Positions 1 to 10,071 are shown, counted from the stretch's first letter. The stretch: DNA of 64,000 nt from CANJBX01 sp035556735 (GCA_035556735.1 DATMFF010000002.1:562682-626681); one strand, 5' to 3'. The notes: a model not told the origin generated them from the letters alone. Numbers and translations are program-made.

Positions 1-144
1 AGCCGGTTCGAGGCCGCCAATGGTCCCGGCACCCTGTGCGGGCTCGCCGTCGAGACCGACGATGCGACCGGCCTCGCGCAGCGCGTCTCGCCGGTGCGGC
101 TGGGCCCGCGGCTCGAGGAAGCGCGTCCGGTCTTCTGGGACTGA
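1..144 (+). CDS. C-terminal end of an unrecognised protein (partial)
   Basis: An open frame enters from the left edge and ends at TGA 142-144, giving the last 47 residues of a protein that finishes ARPVFWD. Codon use matches the neighbours. I do not recognise the family from this fragment. The next gene starts 114 bases later on the same strand, so the two could be co-transcribed. Confidence 0.55.
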   Translation, partial: SRFEAANGPGTLCGLAVETDDATGLAQRVSPVRLGPRLEEARPVFWD

Positions 145-258
145 GGGTTATCGCGACTGTTCTCGCGGCGCGCGAGATCACCCGAATGTGACGAGACGTT
201 GCGCCGCGCCGGCGGGAAGACTATTGCCTCGCACGCACGCGCTTTCGGGGGACATCTC

Positions 259-1245
259 ATGCCGCAGTCATTGCCATTGTCGCGCCGCCGTCTGCTCGCC
301 GGGATTTCGGCCGCCGGGCTCGCCGGCCTTGCGCCGCTGCCGCGCGCGCAGGCCAAGGCGCCGATGCTGAACGTGCAGGCGCCCGCCTACTACCGCTTCA
401 AGGTCGGTGCCTTCGAGGCCACCGTCATCTCCGACGGTCCGCTGGCGATGGGCGAGCCCAAGCCGGAGCTGTTCGCCGGCGTGACGAAGGACGCGATCAC
501 CCACGCGCTCGCGGAGAACTTCCTCCCCGCCGACAACCTCTCGCTCGAGCAGAATGCATTGGTCGTGAACACCGGCGATCGCCTGGTGCTGATCGACACC
601 GGCACCGGCTCCGCCAAGATGTTCGGCGACAGGTCCGGACGCCTGCTGACCAACCTGCGCGCCGCCGGCTTCGACCCGGCCGACATCGATTCAATCGTGC
701 TCTCGCATGCGCATCCCGATCATTGCTGGGGACTGGTCGGCGCCAACGGCGCGCGCAACTTCCCCAACGCGCAGATTCATATCGCGCAGGCCGACCTCGA
801 CTTCTGGACCGACGAGGCCAAGCGCTCCGCGCCGTTCATCGGCCAATTGATCGATCCGACGCGCGCGGCGCTGCTGCCGTATCGCGACCGTGTCGTGTTC
901 GTGAAGGACGGGCAGGAGGTGGTGCCCGGCATCCAGGCGCTGTCGGCGCCGGGACACACGGTCGGGCACACGATCTTCATGATCTCGTCGCAGGGCCAGA
1001 CGCTGTGCAACGTCGCCGACCTCGCGCATCATCACGTGCTGGTGCTGGAGAACCCGAAGGTCGAGTTCGGCTTCGACACCGACCCCAAGCAGGGTGCGGC
1101 GACGCGCATCCGCATGTTCGACATGCTGGCGGCGCAGCGCATCGCGCTCATCGCCTATCATTTCCCCTGGCCGGGGATCGGCCACGTGGTCAGCCACGGC
1201 GGCGGCTATCGCTTCATCGCGGCGCCGCTGCAGATGGTGCTCTGA
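259..1245 (+). CDS. Tat-exported metallo-beta-lactamase fold hydrolase
   Basis: A 328-residue MBL-fold metallohydrolase. The start at 259 is chosen over an upstream in-frame start at 199 because it follows a G-rich ribosome site and opens with a twin-arginine signal (SRRRLLAG, then a hydrophobic stretch ending ARA/QAK), so the protein is probably exported folded with its metals. The metal motif HAHPDH lies at residues 150-155, and further histidines (GHTVGH, LAHHHV) supply the second metal. The family includes lactonases, glyoxalase II-like enzymes and quorum-quenching hydrolases. Substrate cannot be assigned. Confidence 0.9.
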   Translation: MPQSLPLSRRRLLAGISAAGLAGLAPLPRAQAKAPMLNVQAPAYYRFKVGAFEATVISDGPLAMGEPKPELFAGVTKDAITHALAENFLPADNLSLEQNALVVNTGDRLVLIDTGTGSAKMFGDRSGRLLTNLRAAGFDPADIDSIVLSHAHPDHCWGLVGANGARNFPNAQIHIAQADLDFWTDEAKRSAPFIGQLIDPTRAALLPYRDRVVFVKDGQEVVPGIQALSAPGHTVGHTIFMISSQGQTLCNVADLAHHHVLVLENPKVEFGFDTDPKQGAATRIRMFDMLAAQRIALIAYHFPWPGIGHVVSHGGGYRFIAAPLQMVL

Positions 1246-1275
1246 CCGCGTCGGCGCCCGCCGCGGCCATGCGCC

Positions 1276-1338
1276 GGCGGGGTTGACCCCGCCGCATCCT
1301 CCAGAAAAGATTTCTCGTCCGCTGGAGCGGACGAGAAA
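1276..1338. other. Two tandem perfect hairpins between the MBL and alpha/beta hydrolase genes
   Basis: The first hairpin has GGCGGGGT (1276-1283) pairing with ACCCCGCC (1286-1293). The second pairs 1311-1323 with 1326-1338, a 13-bp perfect stem TTTCTCGTCCGCT/AGCGGACGAGAAA that ends 21 bases before the next start codon. The second stem has A-rich and T-rich flanks, so it could act as a terminator on either strand or control translation of the downstream gene. Confidence 0.6.
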
Positions 1339-1359
1339 AAGACGTCGGGGGAATGTGAC

Positions 1360-2115
1360 ATGGCACTGGGCTATCAGAAATTCGGCGACGGTCCGCACAA
1401 GGTGATGGCGCTGCACGGCTGGTTCGGCGATCACACCGCCTACGGCCCGATGCGCCACGCGCTCAGCGCCGACGAATTCACCTATGTCTTTCCGGCCTAT
1501 CGCGGCTACGGCCTGTCGCGGCATCTCTCGGGCAGCTACACCAACAAGGAGATTGCGGCCGACGTCATCGCGCTCGCCGACGATCTCAAGTGGGATACGT
1601 TCAGCCTCGTCGGTCACTCCATGGGCGGCAAGGCGATCCAGCGTGTGCTGGTCGATGCGCCGCAGCGGGTGCGCAAGCTGGTCGGCGTCGCGCCCGTGCC
1701 GGCGGCGGCGACCCCGTTCGACGAGGCGGGCTGGGGACTGTTCGACGGCGCCGCCGCCAACGTCGAGAACCGTAAGATCATCATCGGCTTCTCCACCGGC
1801 AACCGCCTGACGGACACATGGCTCGCCTACATGGCCAGCTATTCGGCGCAGACCGCCGCGCCGGAGGCCTTCGCGGCCTATCTGCGGGCCTGGGCGAAGG
1901 AGGACTTCTCCGCCGAGGTGCAGGGGCGGGACGTTCCGGTCAAGGTGATCGTCGGCGAGCACGACCTCGCCATCAGCGCCGACGTGATGCGCGGCACCTT
2001 CCTCGCGTGGTACCCGAAGGCCGAGCTCGAGGTGATGCCGAACGCCGGCCACTATCCGATGGACGAAACGCCCGTCGCGCTCGCGACCTCGATCGAGGCG
2101 TTCCTGCGCAAGTAG
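1360..2115 (+). CDS. alpha/beta hydrolase
   Basis: A 251-residue alpha/beta hydrolase. The nucleophile elbow GHSMGG places the catalytic Ser at residue 87. The probable acid is D202 (GEHDLAIS) and the base H231 (NAGHYPMDE). The oxyanion-hole region LHGWFGDH lies near residues 19-26. There is no signal peptide, so the enzyme is cytoplasmic. The fold covers esterases, haloperoxidase-like enzymes and C-C bond hydrolases; the substrate is unknown. It follows the MBL hydrolase on the same strand after the hairpin pair. Confidence 0.9.
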   Translation: MALGYQKFGDGPHKVMALHGWFGDHTAYGPMRHALSADEFTYVFPAYRGYGLSRHLSGSYTNKEIAADVIALADDLKWDTFSLVGHSMGGKAIQRVLVDAPQRVRKLVGVAPVPAAATPFDEAGWGLFDGAAANVENRKIIIGFSTGNRLTDTWLAYMASYSAQTAAPEAFAAYLRAWAKEDFSAEVQGRDVPVKVIVGEHDLAISADVMRGTFLAWYPKAELEVMPNAGHYPMDETPVALATSIEAFLRK

Positions 2116-2130
2116 GTTTGGCGCCCCGCG

Positions 2131-3183
2131 TCAGCGGATCGGCGGCGGATACTGGATGCCGCCGTTGGTCCACAATTGATTGAGGCCGCGCGGGATCGCG
2201 AGCTTGGAATTGACTCCGACGTTGCGATCGTAGACCTCGCCGTAGTTGCCGACGTGGCGGATGATGCGCGCCGCCCAGTCGTTGGTGAGGCCGAGCTCCT
2301 CGCCGTAGGTGCCCTCGGTGCCGACGAAGCGCATCACCTCCGGTTTGCGCGATTTCAGCGCGTCGTCGATGTTCTGCGAGGTGATGCCAAGCTCCTCCGC
2401 GTTGAGCATCGCATACACAGTCCACTTCACCAGTAGCAGCCAATCGTCGTCCTTCTGGCGCACCGCCGGGGCGAGCGGTTCCTTCGAGATCACGTCCGGC
2501 AGGATGACGTGGTCGTCCGGCTTGGGCAGCTTGAGGCGCTGGGCGTAGAGGCGCGAGATGTCGCCCGTGAAAACCTCGCACTGCCCCTGCTCGTAGGCCT
2601 TGAGCACGTCGTCCGCTTTGGTGAACTTGACCTCCTGGTAGGTCATGTTGTTGGCGCGGAAGTAGTCGGCGAGGTTGAGCTGCGAGGTGGTGGCGTCCTG
2701 CACGCACACTCTGCTGCCGCCAAGCTCGAGCGCGGTGTCGATATTGCGCGCGCGCGGCAGCATGAATCCCTGCCCGTCGTAGTACGATACGGCGGCGAAA
2801 TGCAGCGCGTAATCCGTCTCGCGCGACATGCTCCAGGTCGAGTTGCGGAACAGCACGTCGACCTTGCGGCGCTGTAGCTCGCGGAAGCGCTCGTTCGCCT
2901 CGAGCGGGACGAACCTGACCTTGTTCGGATCATTGAAGATCGCCGCCGACAGCGCGCGGCAGAAGTCGACATCGAACCCGGTCCATTCGCCCTTCTCGTT
3001 ACGGCTCGAGAAGCCGGGCAGGTCGGTGTTGACGCCGCACAGCACGGCGTCGCGCCGCATCGTGCGCTTGAGCGTCTTGGTGTCGTAGCGCTCGTAGGTG
3101 ACGGCGGCGGCGGCGACGGCCAGTGCGATCACGACGCCAATGGCAAGCCCGGAGCGGAACGTCCGTGGGATGAATTTGAACAT
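2131..3183 (-). CDS. General L-amino-acid type ABC transporter substrate-binding protein
   Basis: 350 residues from ATG 3183, preceded by GAGGGGG. The longer frame starting at 3261 lacks a site and would bury the signal anchor. An N-terminal hydrophobic segment (about residues 11-27) targets it to the periplasm. The body is typical of AapJ/BztA-like SBP_bac_3 proteins (LCGVNTDLPGFS, GFDVDFCRALSAA, VDVLFRNSTWSMSRE, a C-terminal NYGEVYDRN). No aapQMP permease or ATPase genes lie alongside, so it is an orphan binding protein here. Confidence 0.88.
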   Translation of the reverse strand: MFKFIPRTFRSGLAIGVVIALAVAAAAVTYERYDTKTLKRTMRRDAVLCGVNTDLPGFSSRNEKGEWTGFDVDFCRALSAAIFNDPNKVRFVPLEANERFRELQRRKVDVLFRNSTWSMSRETDYALHFAAVSYYDGQGFMLPRARNIDTALELGGSRVCVQDATTSQLNLADYFRANNMTYQEVKFTKADDVLKAYEQGQCEVFTGDISRLYAQRLKLPKPDDHVILPDVISKEPLAPAVRQKDDDWLLLVKWTVYAMLNAEELGITSQNIDDALKSRKPEVMRFVGTEGTYGEELGLTNDWAARIIRHVGNYGEVYDRNVGVNSKLAIPRGLNQLWTNGGIQYPPPIR

Positions 3184-3205
3184 GGCCCCCTCGCTGGGTC
3201 TGCGC

Positions 3206-3826
3206 TTAGAGTTGCGGGCGCTGATGGACGACGACCTTGGTCCCCACGGGGATGCGGTCATAGAGGTCGATCACATCCGGATTGACCAGACGGAAGCAGC
3301 CGGACGACACGGCGCTGCCGATCGTGTGCGGCTGGTTGGTGCCGTGGATGCGATAGACGGTGTTGCCGAGATAGAGCGCCCGCGCGCCGAGCGGATTTCC
3401 CGGGCCGCCGGCCATCCAGCGCGGCAGGTAGGGCTGGCGCTCGATCATCTCGGGCGGTGGCGTCCAGTCCGGCCATTCCTGCTTGCGCGTGATGCGCAGC
3501 AGGCCTTGCCATTGGAAGCCCTCGCGCCCGACGCCGATGCCGTAGCGCAGGGCGCGGTTGTTCGGCTGCACGACGTAGAGATATCGGTTGGGCGTGTCCA
3601 CGACGATCGTGCCCGGCGGCTCGGTGGTGCGATAGAACACGCTGGTGCGCCGGAACTGGGCCGGCAAGTTTTCCTCTTCCTCGCTCGGCACGTATCCGGG
3701 CTGCTCGTCCGTCTGCACCTCGTTGGCGGGATACAGCGTCGTCGGCGGACGAGGTTGCGCGTGTGCTGCGCCGCCACATGCAAGGAGAACTGCCAGCAGG
3801 CAGGGAAGCAACGTCAGGTTTCGCAT
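3206..3826 (-). CDS. L,D-transpeptidase (YkuD/ErfK family)
   Basis: 206 residues, starting at ATG 3826 with a clear signal peptide (MRNLTLLPCLLAVLLACGG, cleavage after AHA). An upstream extension to 4048 is open but has no export signal. The YkuD catalytic region is present: H161 in HGTN and C177 in SSGCFRL, with Arg179. The usual SHGC histidine is Ser here, a common variant. The enzyme forms 3-3 peptidoglycan cross-links or attaches lipoproteins in the periplasm. It lies just upstream of the amino-acid binding protein on the same strand. Confidence 0.9.
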   Translation of the reverse strand: MRNLTLLPCLLAVLLACGGAAHAQPRPPTTLYPANEVQTDEQPGYVPSEEEENLPAQFRRTSVFYRTTEPPGTIVVDTPNRYLYVVQPNNRALRYGIGVGREGFQWQGLLRITRKQEWPDWTPPPEMIERQPYLPRWMAGGPGNPLGARALYLGNTVYRIHGTNQPHTIGSAVSSGCFRLVNPDVIDLYDRIPVGTKVVVHQRPQL

Positions 3827-4105
3827 TGTTTGGATGATCCCCTGAAGCCCCGGTGCCGGGAATCGTCTTAGCACAAAGGCGGGCACGCGCCAGCAGGGAG
3901 CGCCGGCGGCCCCATCGCGCGATCGAATTAACGATCCGGGCAGGACCTCCTGCGCGAAATGGTCGCGGAACGGCCGGATCGGCGCTTTCGCGAGGTCCGG
4001 CAGATGTCGCGCAACCATCGGCCTATTTGACGTGACGCGCGGCGGCAATTACGGTCCCGGCCAAACCGAGCCTGCCAGTCATCCTTTTCAAGGGAGGAGT
4101 AACAA

Positions 4106-5332
4106 ATGCGAAAATTGCTCATTGGTTTGGCGAGCGTGAGCGCCGCCGCATTGCTCGGCCTGGCGCCCGCACAGGCGCAGGGCACCGTCAAGATCGGTCT
4201 CATCATGAGCTACACGGGTCAGTTCGCTGACCTCGGCACGATGATGGACACCGCCGTCAAGCTCTACGTCAAGGAACATGGCGACACGGTCGCCGGCAAG
4301 AAGATCGAGTTCGTCCGCAAGGATTCCGGCGCCGCCGGCTCGGCGCCCGACGTCGCCAAGCGCCTTGCGCAGGAGCTGATCGTCCGCGACAAGGTCGACA
4401 TCATCGCCGGCTTCTCGCTGACGCCCGACGCGCTCGCGACCGCCGACGTTCTCAACCAGGCCAAGAAGGCCGCGGTGATCATGAACGCGGCCACCTCGAT
4501 CATCACCACCCGCTCGCCGTTCTTCGCGCGCACCTCGGTTCCGCTGGCGGCGCCGATGGGCTCGCTCGGCACCTGGGCGGCCAAGAACGGCATCAAGAAC
4601 TCCTACACGATGGTCTCGGACTATGGTCCGGGCATCGACTCTGAGCAGGCGTTCCAGGCCGCGTTCAAGGCCGCCAACGGCAACATCGTGGGCTCGGTCC
4701 GATTCCCCGTGGTGAGCCCGGATTTCTCGGCGTTCGTGCAGCGCCTCAAGGACGCCAAGTCGGAGTCGGTGTTCATCTTCGTGCCCGGCGGCGAGCAGCC
4801 GGCGGCACTTGGCAAGGCGCTGGCCGAGCACGGCCTCACGCCCAAGAGCATGAAGATCCTCGCCTCGGGCGAACTCACCAACGACGAGCCGCTGCGCAGC
4901 ATGGGCGACGCCGCCGAGGGCATCATCACCGGCTGGACCTACACCTGGGCTCACAAGTCGGCGCTCAACGAGAAGTTCGTGAAGGGCATCAACGAGATGC
5001 TCAAGGGGCGCAACCCGGACCAGTTCGCCGTGTCGGCCTATGACGGCATGCACCTCATCTACGAGGCGCTCAAGAAGACCAAGGGCAACGCCGAAGGTCC
5101 GGCTCTCATCGCCGCGATGAAGGGCATGGCCTGGGAGAGCCCGCGCGGTCCGGTCTCGATCGATCCGGAGACGCGCGACATCGTCCAGACGATCTACATC
5201 CGCCGGGTCGAGAAGGTGAACGGCAAGCTCCAGAACGTCGAGTTCGACAAGCTGGAGAAGGTCAAGGATCCGGTGAAAGAGAAGATGAAGGCCGAGGGCA
5301 AGCTCAATCCCGACGGCACCGTCAAGCAGTAA
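4106..5332 (+). CDS. Branched-chain-type ABC transporter substrate-binding protein
   Basis: 408 residues with a signal peptide (cleavage after PAQA, about residue 24) and a strong ribosome site (GGGAGGAG). The type 1 periplasmic-binding fold starts at VKIGLIMSYTGQFADLG. It is the first gene of an operon with two permeases and two ATPases, and so feeds that importer. The charged lysine-rich C-terminus (about residues 370-408) is longer than usual. The ligand may be an amino acid or an aromatic/carboxylic acid; the sequence does not decide. Confidence 0.92.
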   Translation: MRKLLIGLASVSAAALLGLAPAQAQGTVKIGLIMSYTGQFADLGTMMDTAVKLYVKEHGDTVAGKKIEFVRKDSGAAGSAPDVAKRLAQELIVRDKVDIIAGFSLTPDALATADVLNQAKKAAVIMNAATSIITTRSPFFARTSVPLAAPMGSLGTWAAKNGIKNSYTMVSDYGPGIDSEQAFQAAFKAANGNIVGSVRFPVVSPDFSAFVQRLKDAKSESVFIFVPGGEQPAALGKALAEHGLTPKSMKILASGELTNDEPLRSMGDAAEGIITGWTYTWAHKSALNEKFVKGINEMLKGRNPDQFAVSAYDGMHLIYEALKKTKGNAEGPALIAAMKGMAWESPRGPVSIDPETRDIVQTIYIRRVEKVNGKLQNVEFDKLEKVKDPVKEKMKAEGKLNPDGTVKQ

Positions 5333-5359
5333 GCAACGGCAGGAAAAAGCAGTAGTCCC

Positions 5360-6226
5360 GTGATCGCTCGTCACGTCAGCCTCCTGTTCGACGGATTTGC
5401 GTACGGGATGCTGCTCTTCGTACTGTCGGTCGGCCTCTCCGTGACGCTGGGGATGATGAATTTCGTCAACCTGGCGCACGGGGCCTTCGCCATGATCGGC
5501 GGCTACGTTACTGTCACGCTCATGAAGCAGGCGGGGTGGCCGTTCTTCGCCACCCTGCCGATCGCCTTCCTCGGCGCGGCGGTCGCCGCCGTGGTGCTGG
5601 AGCGCGTCCTCTACCGGCGGCTCTACCGCGCGACCGACCTCGATCAGTCCCTGCTCACGATCGGCATCGTGTTCATGTCGATCGCGATCGCCGCCTATAT
5701 CTTTGGCACCACTCAGCAGCCGGTCGAGCTCCCGTCCTATCTGCGCGGGCGTCTCGTCGTGGGCGACTTCAGCTTCGGGGTGTACCGGCTGTTCCTGGTC
5801 GCGTCCGCGCTCGTCATCACCGCGCTGCTGGTGGTCGGGCTCGACTACACCCGCTTCGGCGCGCAGGTGCGCGCCTGCGTCGACAACCAGCGCATGGCGC
5901 GCGGCCTCGGCCTCAACGTCGACATGGTGTTCGCCGTCACCTTCGCGCTCGGCAGCGGCCTCGCCGGCCTGGGCGGCGCGATGGCGATCGAGGTCGTCGG
6001 GCTCGATCCGAACTTCGGTCTCAAGTACCTCGTGTTCATGCTGATCGTCGTCGCGGTCGGCGGCCTCGCATCGATCCGCGGCGCGTTCTTCACGGCGGCG
6101 ATGCTCGGCATCATCGACATCTTCAGCAAGTACTACGTGCCGCAGGTGGGCTCCTTCATCATCTATCTGGTCATGGTCGGACTGCTCGTCTGGCGGCCGG
6201 CCGGTCTGTTCGCGAGAGCCCGGTGA
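5360..6226 (+). CDS. LivH-type ABC permease
   Basis: 288 residues beginning at GTG 5360, 27 bases after the binding-protein gene. It is a hydrophobic inner-membrane protein with the LivH signature (LGMMNFVNLAHGAFAMIGGYV) near residues 30-50 and GLGLNVDMVFA further on. It forms a heterodimeric channel with the next gene product. The stop overlaps the following GTG start (GTGA), which indicates translational coupling. Confidence 0.93.
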   Translation: MIARHVSLLFDGFAYGMLLFVLSVGLSVTLGMMNFVNLAHGAFAMIGGYVTVTLMKQAGWPFFATLPIAFLGAAVAAVVLERVLYRRLYRATDLDQSLLTIGIVFMSIAIAAYIFGTTQQPVELPSYLRGRLVVGDFSFGVYRLFLVASALVITALLVVGLDYTRFGAQVRACVDNQRMARGLGLNVDMVFAVTFALGSGLAGLGGAMAIEVVGLDPNFGLKYLVFMLIVVAVGGLASIRGAFFTAAMLGIIDIFSKYYVPQVGSFIIYLVMVGLLVWRPAGLFARAR

Positions 6227-7221
6227 GCGAGCCGGCCCCCCGATCCGTCGATCCGCAGGGCCTCCTGCGCCAGCAGGTGCGCTGGCGCCTGCTCGAGACC
6301 GTGTTCTGGCTGGCGGTGCTGATCCCGTTCTTCGCGACGCCGACCTATCTCGTGCTGTGCAGCCAGATCGCGATCGCCGCGCTGTTCGCGCTCTCGCTCG
6401 ATCTCATCGTCGGCTACAGCGGCCTCGTGTCGCTCGGGCATGCCGTGTTCTTCGGCTTCGGCGCCTACACCGCCGGATTGCTGTCGGCCAAGCTCGGCTG
6501 GAACGAGCCGATCACCGGACTGCTGGCGGCCGGCTTCGCGTCCATGCTGCTCGGCCTGCTCACCAGCATCATCGTCGTGCGCATCAGCCACTTTGCGCTG
6601 ATCATGGTGACGCTCGGCCTTTGCCTCCTGATGTTCGAACTGGCCAACCAGGCGCACGACCTCACCGGCGGCGACGACGGCCTGCAGGGCATCAGCATCT
6701 CGCCCGTGCTCGGCTACTTCAATTTCGATCTCTACGGCTACACCGCCTTCGGATATTCGCTCGCGGTGCTGTTCATCTGCTTCCTCATCATCCGCCGCGT
6801 CATCAACTCGCCGTTCGGGCTGTCGCTGCGCGGGATCCGCGAGAACCCGCGTCGCATGCCGGCGATCGGCTCGCCGATGCGCGGGCGGCTGCGGACCGTC
6901 TATGTCATGTCTGCGACCTTCGCCGGCATCGCCGGCGGCCTGCTGGCGCAGACCACCGAGTTCGTTGCGCTCGACGCGCTCAGCTTCCAGCGTTCCGCGG
7001 AGGTCCTGGTGATGCTCGTGCTGGGTGGGGCGGGGCGGCTCTACGGCGGCCTCGTCGGGGCGATCATCTTCATGGTCGCGCGCGATCAGCTCGCCGGGCT
7101 CAATCCGCAGTACTGGTACTTCTGGCTCGGCCTGCTGCTGGTGCTGGTCATCATCTTCCTGCCGAACGGCATCCTCGGGGGCATCGCGCACCTGGTCTCT
7201 CGCGTGAGGGCCAAGAAATGA
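6223..7221 (+). CDS. LivM-type ABC permease
   Basis: 332 residues, starting at GTG 6223 within the GTGA overlap with the LivH gene. The frame is open far upstream, but only this start gives a normal LivM N-terminus. The family motif is LDLIVGYSGLVSLGHAVFFGFGAYTAG, with a C-terminal LVLGGAGRLYGGLVGAI. It has about eight to ten membrane segments. The stop overlaps the LivG start (ATGA). Confidence 0.93.
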   Translation: MSEPAPRSVDPQGLLRQQVRWRLLETVFWLAVLIPFFATPTYLVLCSQIAIAALFALSLDLIVGYSGLVSLGHAVFFGFGAYTAGLLSAKLGWNEPITGLLAAGFASMLLGLLTSIIVVRISHFALIMVTLGLCLLMFELANQAHDLTGGDDGLQGISISPVLGYFNFDLYGYTAFGYSLAVLFICFLIIRRVINSPFGLSLRGIRENPRRMPAIGSPMRGRLRTVYVMSATFAGIAGGLLAQTTEFVALDALSFQRSAEVLVMLVLGGAGRLYGGLVGAIIFMVARDQLAGLNPQYWYFWLGLLLVLVIIFLPNGILGGIAHLVSRVRAKK

Positions 7222-7965
7222 CCGACGCACCGGTGCTGGTGACGCAAGGGCTCGACAAGAGCTTCGGCTCGCTGGTTGTGGCGAGCGACATCTCGCTGTC
7301 GCTGCCGAAGGGCGCGCGCTATGCGCTGATCGGCCCGAACGGCGCCGGCAAGACCACGCTGATCAACCTCATCACCGGCATGCTGACCCCCGATGCGGGC
7401 CGCATCGTGCTCGGCGGCGAGGACGTGACCGAGATCGGGCCGGCCGACCGCGTGAAGCGCGGGCTTGTGCGCACCTTCCAGATCAACACGCTGTTCCCCA
7501 ACCTCACGCCGCTCGAAGCGGTGATGCTGGCGGTGTGCGAGCGCCGCGGCGAGGCCGGCACCTGGTGGCGCAGCCTGCCGAGCTACGGCGCCGCGGCCGA
7601 GGAGGCCTACGGCATCCTGCAGACGCTGCGGCTTGCCGAATTCTGCGACCGTCCGACCCGCCAGCTCGCCTATGGCCAGCAGCGCCTGCTCGAGATCGCG
7701 CTCGGCCTTGCGGCGAAGCCGAAGGTGCTGCTGCTCGACGAGCCCGCCGCCGGCGTTCCCAAGAGCGAAAGCGGCGAGCTGTTCGAGGCCGTGGCCGGCA
7801 TCTCGTCCGAAATCACCATCCTGTTCATCGAGCACGACATGGACGTCGTGTTCCGCTTCGCCTCGCGCATCATCGTGATGGTCGCCGGCCGCATTCTCGT
7901 CGAAGGCACGCCGGCCGAGATCGCGACCCACCCGGAGGTGCGCGAAGTCTACCTGGGCGCGCACC

Positions 7966-7973
<8 letters not shown>
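7218..7973 (+). CDS. LivG-type ABC transporter ATP-binding protein
   Basis: 251 residues from ATG 7218. Walker A is GPNGAGKT (39-46), the signature is LAYGQQR (150-156, the usual LivG variant of LSGGQ), Walker B is VLLLDEP (170-176), and the switch His is H206 in EHDMD. It powers the two LIV-type permeases from the cytoplasmic face. Its end overlaps the LivF gene by 8 bases. Confidence 0.94.
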
Positions 7974-8700
<727 letters not shown>

Positions 8701-8778
8701 CCCCCATCCGGTTGCCTCGCCTGCGCCCGTGCTATGCTTCGCGCCTCATAGGCGAAATCGGAAACGCGCGGGGATCTC

Positions 8779-10071
8779 ATGAAACGCAGCAGCGATCGAT
8801 TGCTCACGACCCATGCCGGCAGCCTGCCGCGGCCGGCGGACGTCGCCGAGATGGTGCGCGCGCGGGGGGCAGGGCGCGACGAAGCTGCCGACGCGGCGCG
8901 CCTGCGCGAAGCGGTCGCCGAGGTCGTGCGCAAGCAGGCCGACATCGGCATCGATGTCGTGGACGACGGCGAGTACGGCAAGCCGAGCTTCGTCACCTAC
9001 GTGCGCGACCGGCTCGACGGCATCGACCAGATCGCCGGCGTGCGCCATTCCCCGTGGGGCGAGTCGCGCGACGCCAAGGCTTTCCCCGACTTCTATTCGA
9101 AGCAGGTCGTCGCCGCCTCGAACCAGCCGAATTTCGGTTGCGTCGGCCCGCTCAGGTACAAGGGCCGTGCGCTGCTTGAGCGCGATCTCGACAATCTGCG
9201 CGCAGCCGTCGATGCGGCCGGCGTTGCCGAAGCCTTCGTGCCGTCGATCTCGCCGGCAAACATCGAGAGCTGGAACGTCAACAAATACTACGCCACCGAC
9301 GAGGAGTATCGCACCGCCATCTGCGACGCGATGCACGAGGAATACAAGGCGATTACCGACGCCGGCTTCATCCTGCAGATCGACGACCCGCGCCTCGTCA
9401 CCTACTACATGGTGCGGCCGGACCTCTCGCTTTCCGAGATCCGCGCCTGGGCGGAGCGGCAGGTCGAAGCGCTCAACTATGCGCTGCGCGGCATCCCGCG
9501 CGAGAAGATCCGCTATCACACCTGCTACAGCATCAACATGGGCCCGCGCCTGCACGACATGCAGGCCAAGGACATCATCGACATCGTGCTCAAGATCCGC
9601 GCGGGGGCGTTCTCGTTCGAGGCGTCGAACCCGCGCCACGAGCACGAGTGGACGGTGTGGCGCGATGCCAGGAAGCCCGCGGACACGATCCTCATCCCCG
9701 GCGTGGTGACGCACTGCTCGGTGCTGGTCGAGCATGAGGAGCTCGTCGCCGAACGGCTGGTCAAGTTCGCGAACTTCGCCGGCCGCGAGAACATCATCGC
9801 CGGCACGGACTGCGGCTTCGCCACCTTCGCGGGCGCGGACGAGATCGAGCCGTCGATCGCCTGGGCCAAGCTGGAAGCGCTCGTACGCGGAGCGGAGATC
9901 GCCTCGGGCCGGCTGCGGCTGGTGAAGAAGGCCGCGGGCAAGGCGAAGAAGGCTGCCGCGCGCAAGAAGGCGCCGGCCAAGCGTGCCGCCGCGCGCACGG
10001 CGGTGAAGGCCAAGTCGCGCGCCAAGGCGCCGGCGAAGAAGGCGAGGGCGAAGGCCAAGCGGCGCCGGTAG
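8779..10071 (+). CDS. MetE-like (UROD/methionine synthase II fold) zinc enzyme with a histone-H1-like C-terminal tail
   Basis: 430 residues. Residues 1-380 resemble the C-terminal catalytic half of cobalamin-independent methionine synthase, a family that includes epoxyalkane:coenzyme M transferase and other alkyl-transfer or alkyl-cleaving enzymes. The zinc ligands are visible: H247 and C249 (HTC), E281 and C345 (TDCGF). The homocysteine/folate N-terminal half of MetE is absent, so it is unlikely to be a complete methionine synthase. Residues 383-430 are almost only Lys, Ala, Arg and Pro, like bacterial histone H1 tails. It sits directly behind a LIV-type importer and may act on the imported compound. 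Confidence 0.85.
   Translation: MKRSSDRLLTTHAGSLPRPADVAEMVRARGAGRDEAADAARLREAVAEVVRKQADIGIDVVDDGEYGKPSFVTYVRDRLDGIDQIAGVRHSPWGESRDAKAFPDFYSKQVVAASNQPNFGCVGPLRYKGRALLERDLDNLRAAVDAAGVAEAFVPSISPANIESWNVNKYYATDEEYRTAICDAMHEEYKAITDAGFILQIDDPRLVTYYMVRPDLSLSEIRAWAERQVEALNYALRGIPREKIRYHTCYSINMGPRLHDMQAKDIIDIVLKIRAGAFSFEASNPRHEHEWTVWRDARKPADTILIPGVVTHCSVLVEHEELVAERLVKFANFAGRENIIAGTDCGFATFAGADEIEPSIAWAKLEALVRGAEIASGRLRLVKKAAGKAKKAAARKKAPAKRAAARTAVKAKSRAKAPAKKARAKAKRRR

Noticed and set aside
3827..4048. N-terminal extension of the L,D-transpeptidase to 4048
   Set aside because: It would place 74 hydrophilic residues before a perfect signal peptide; the ATG at 3826 explains export.
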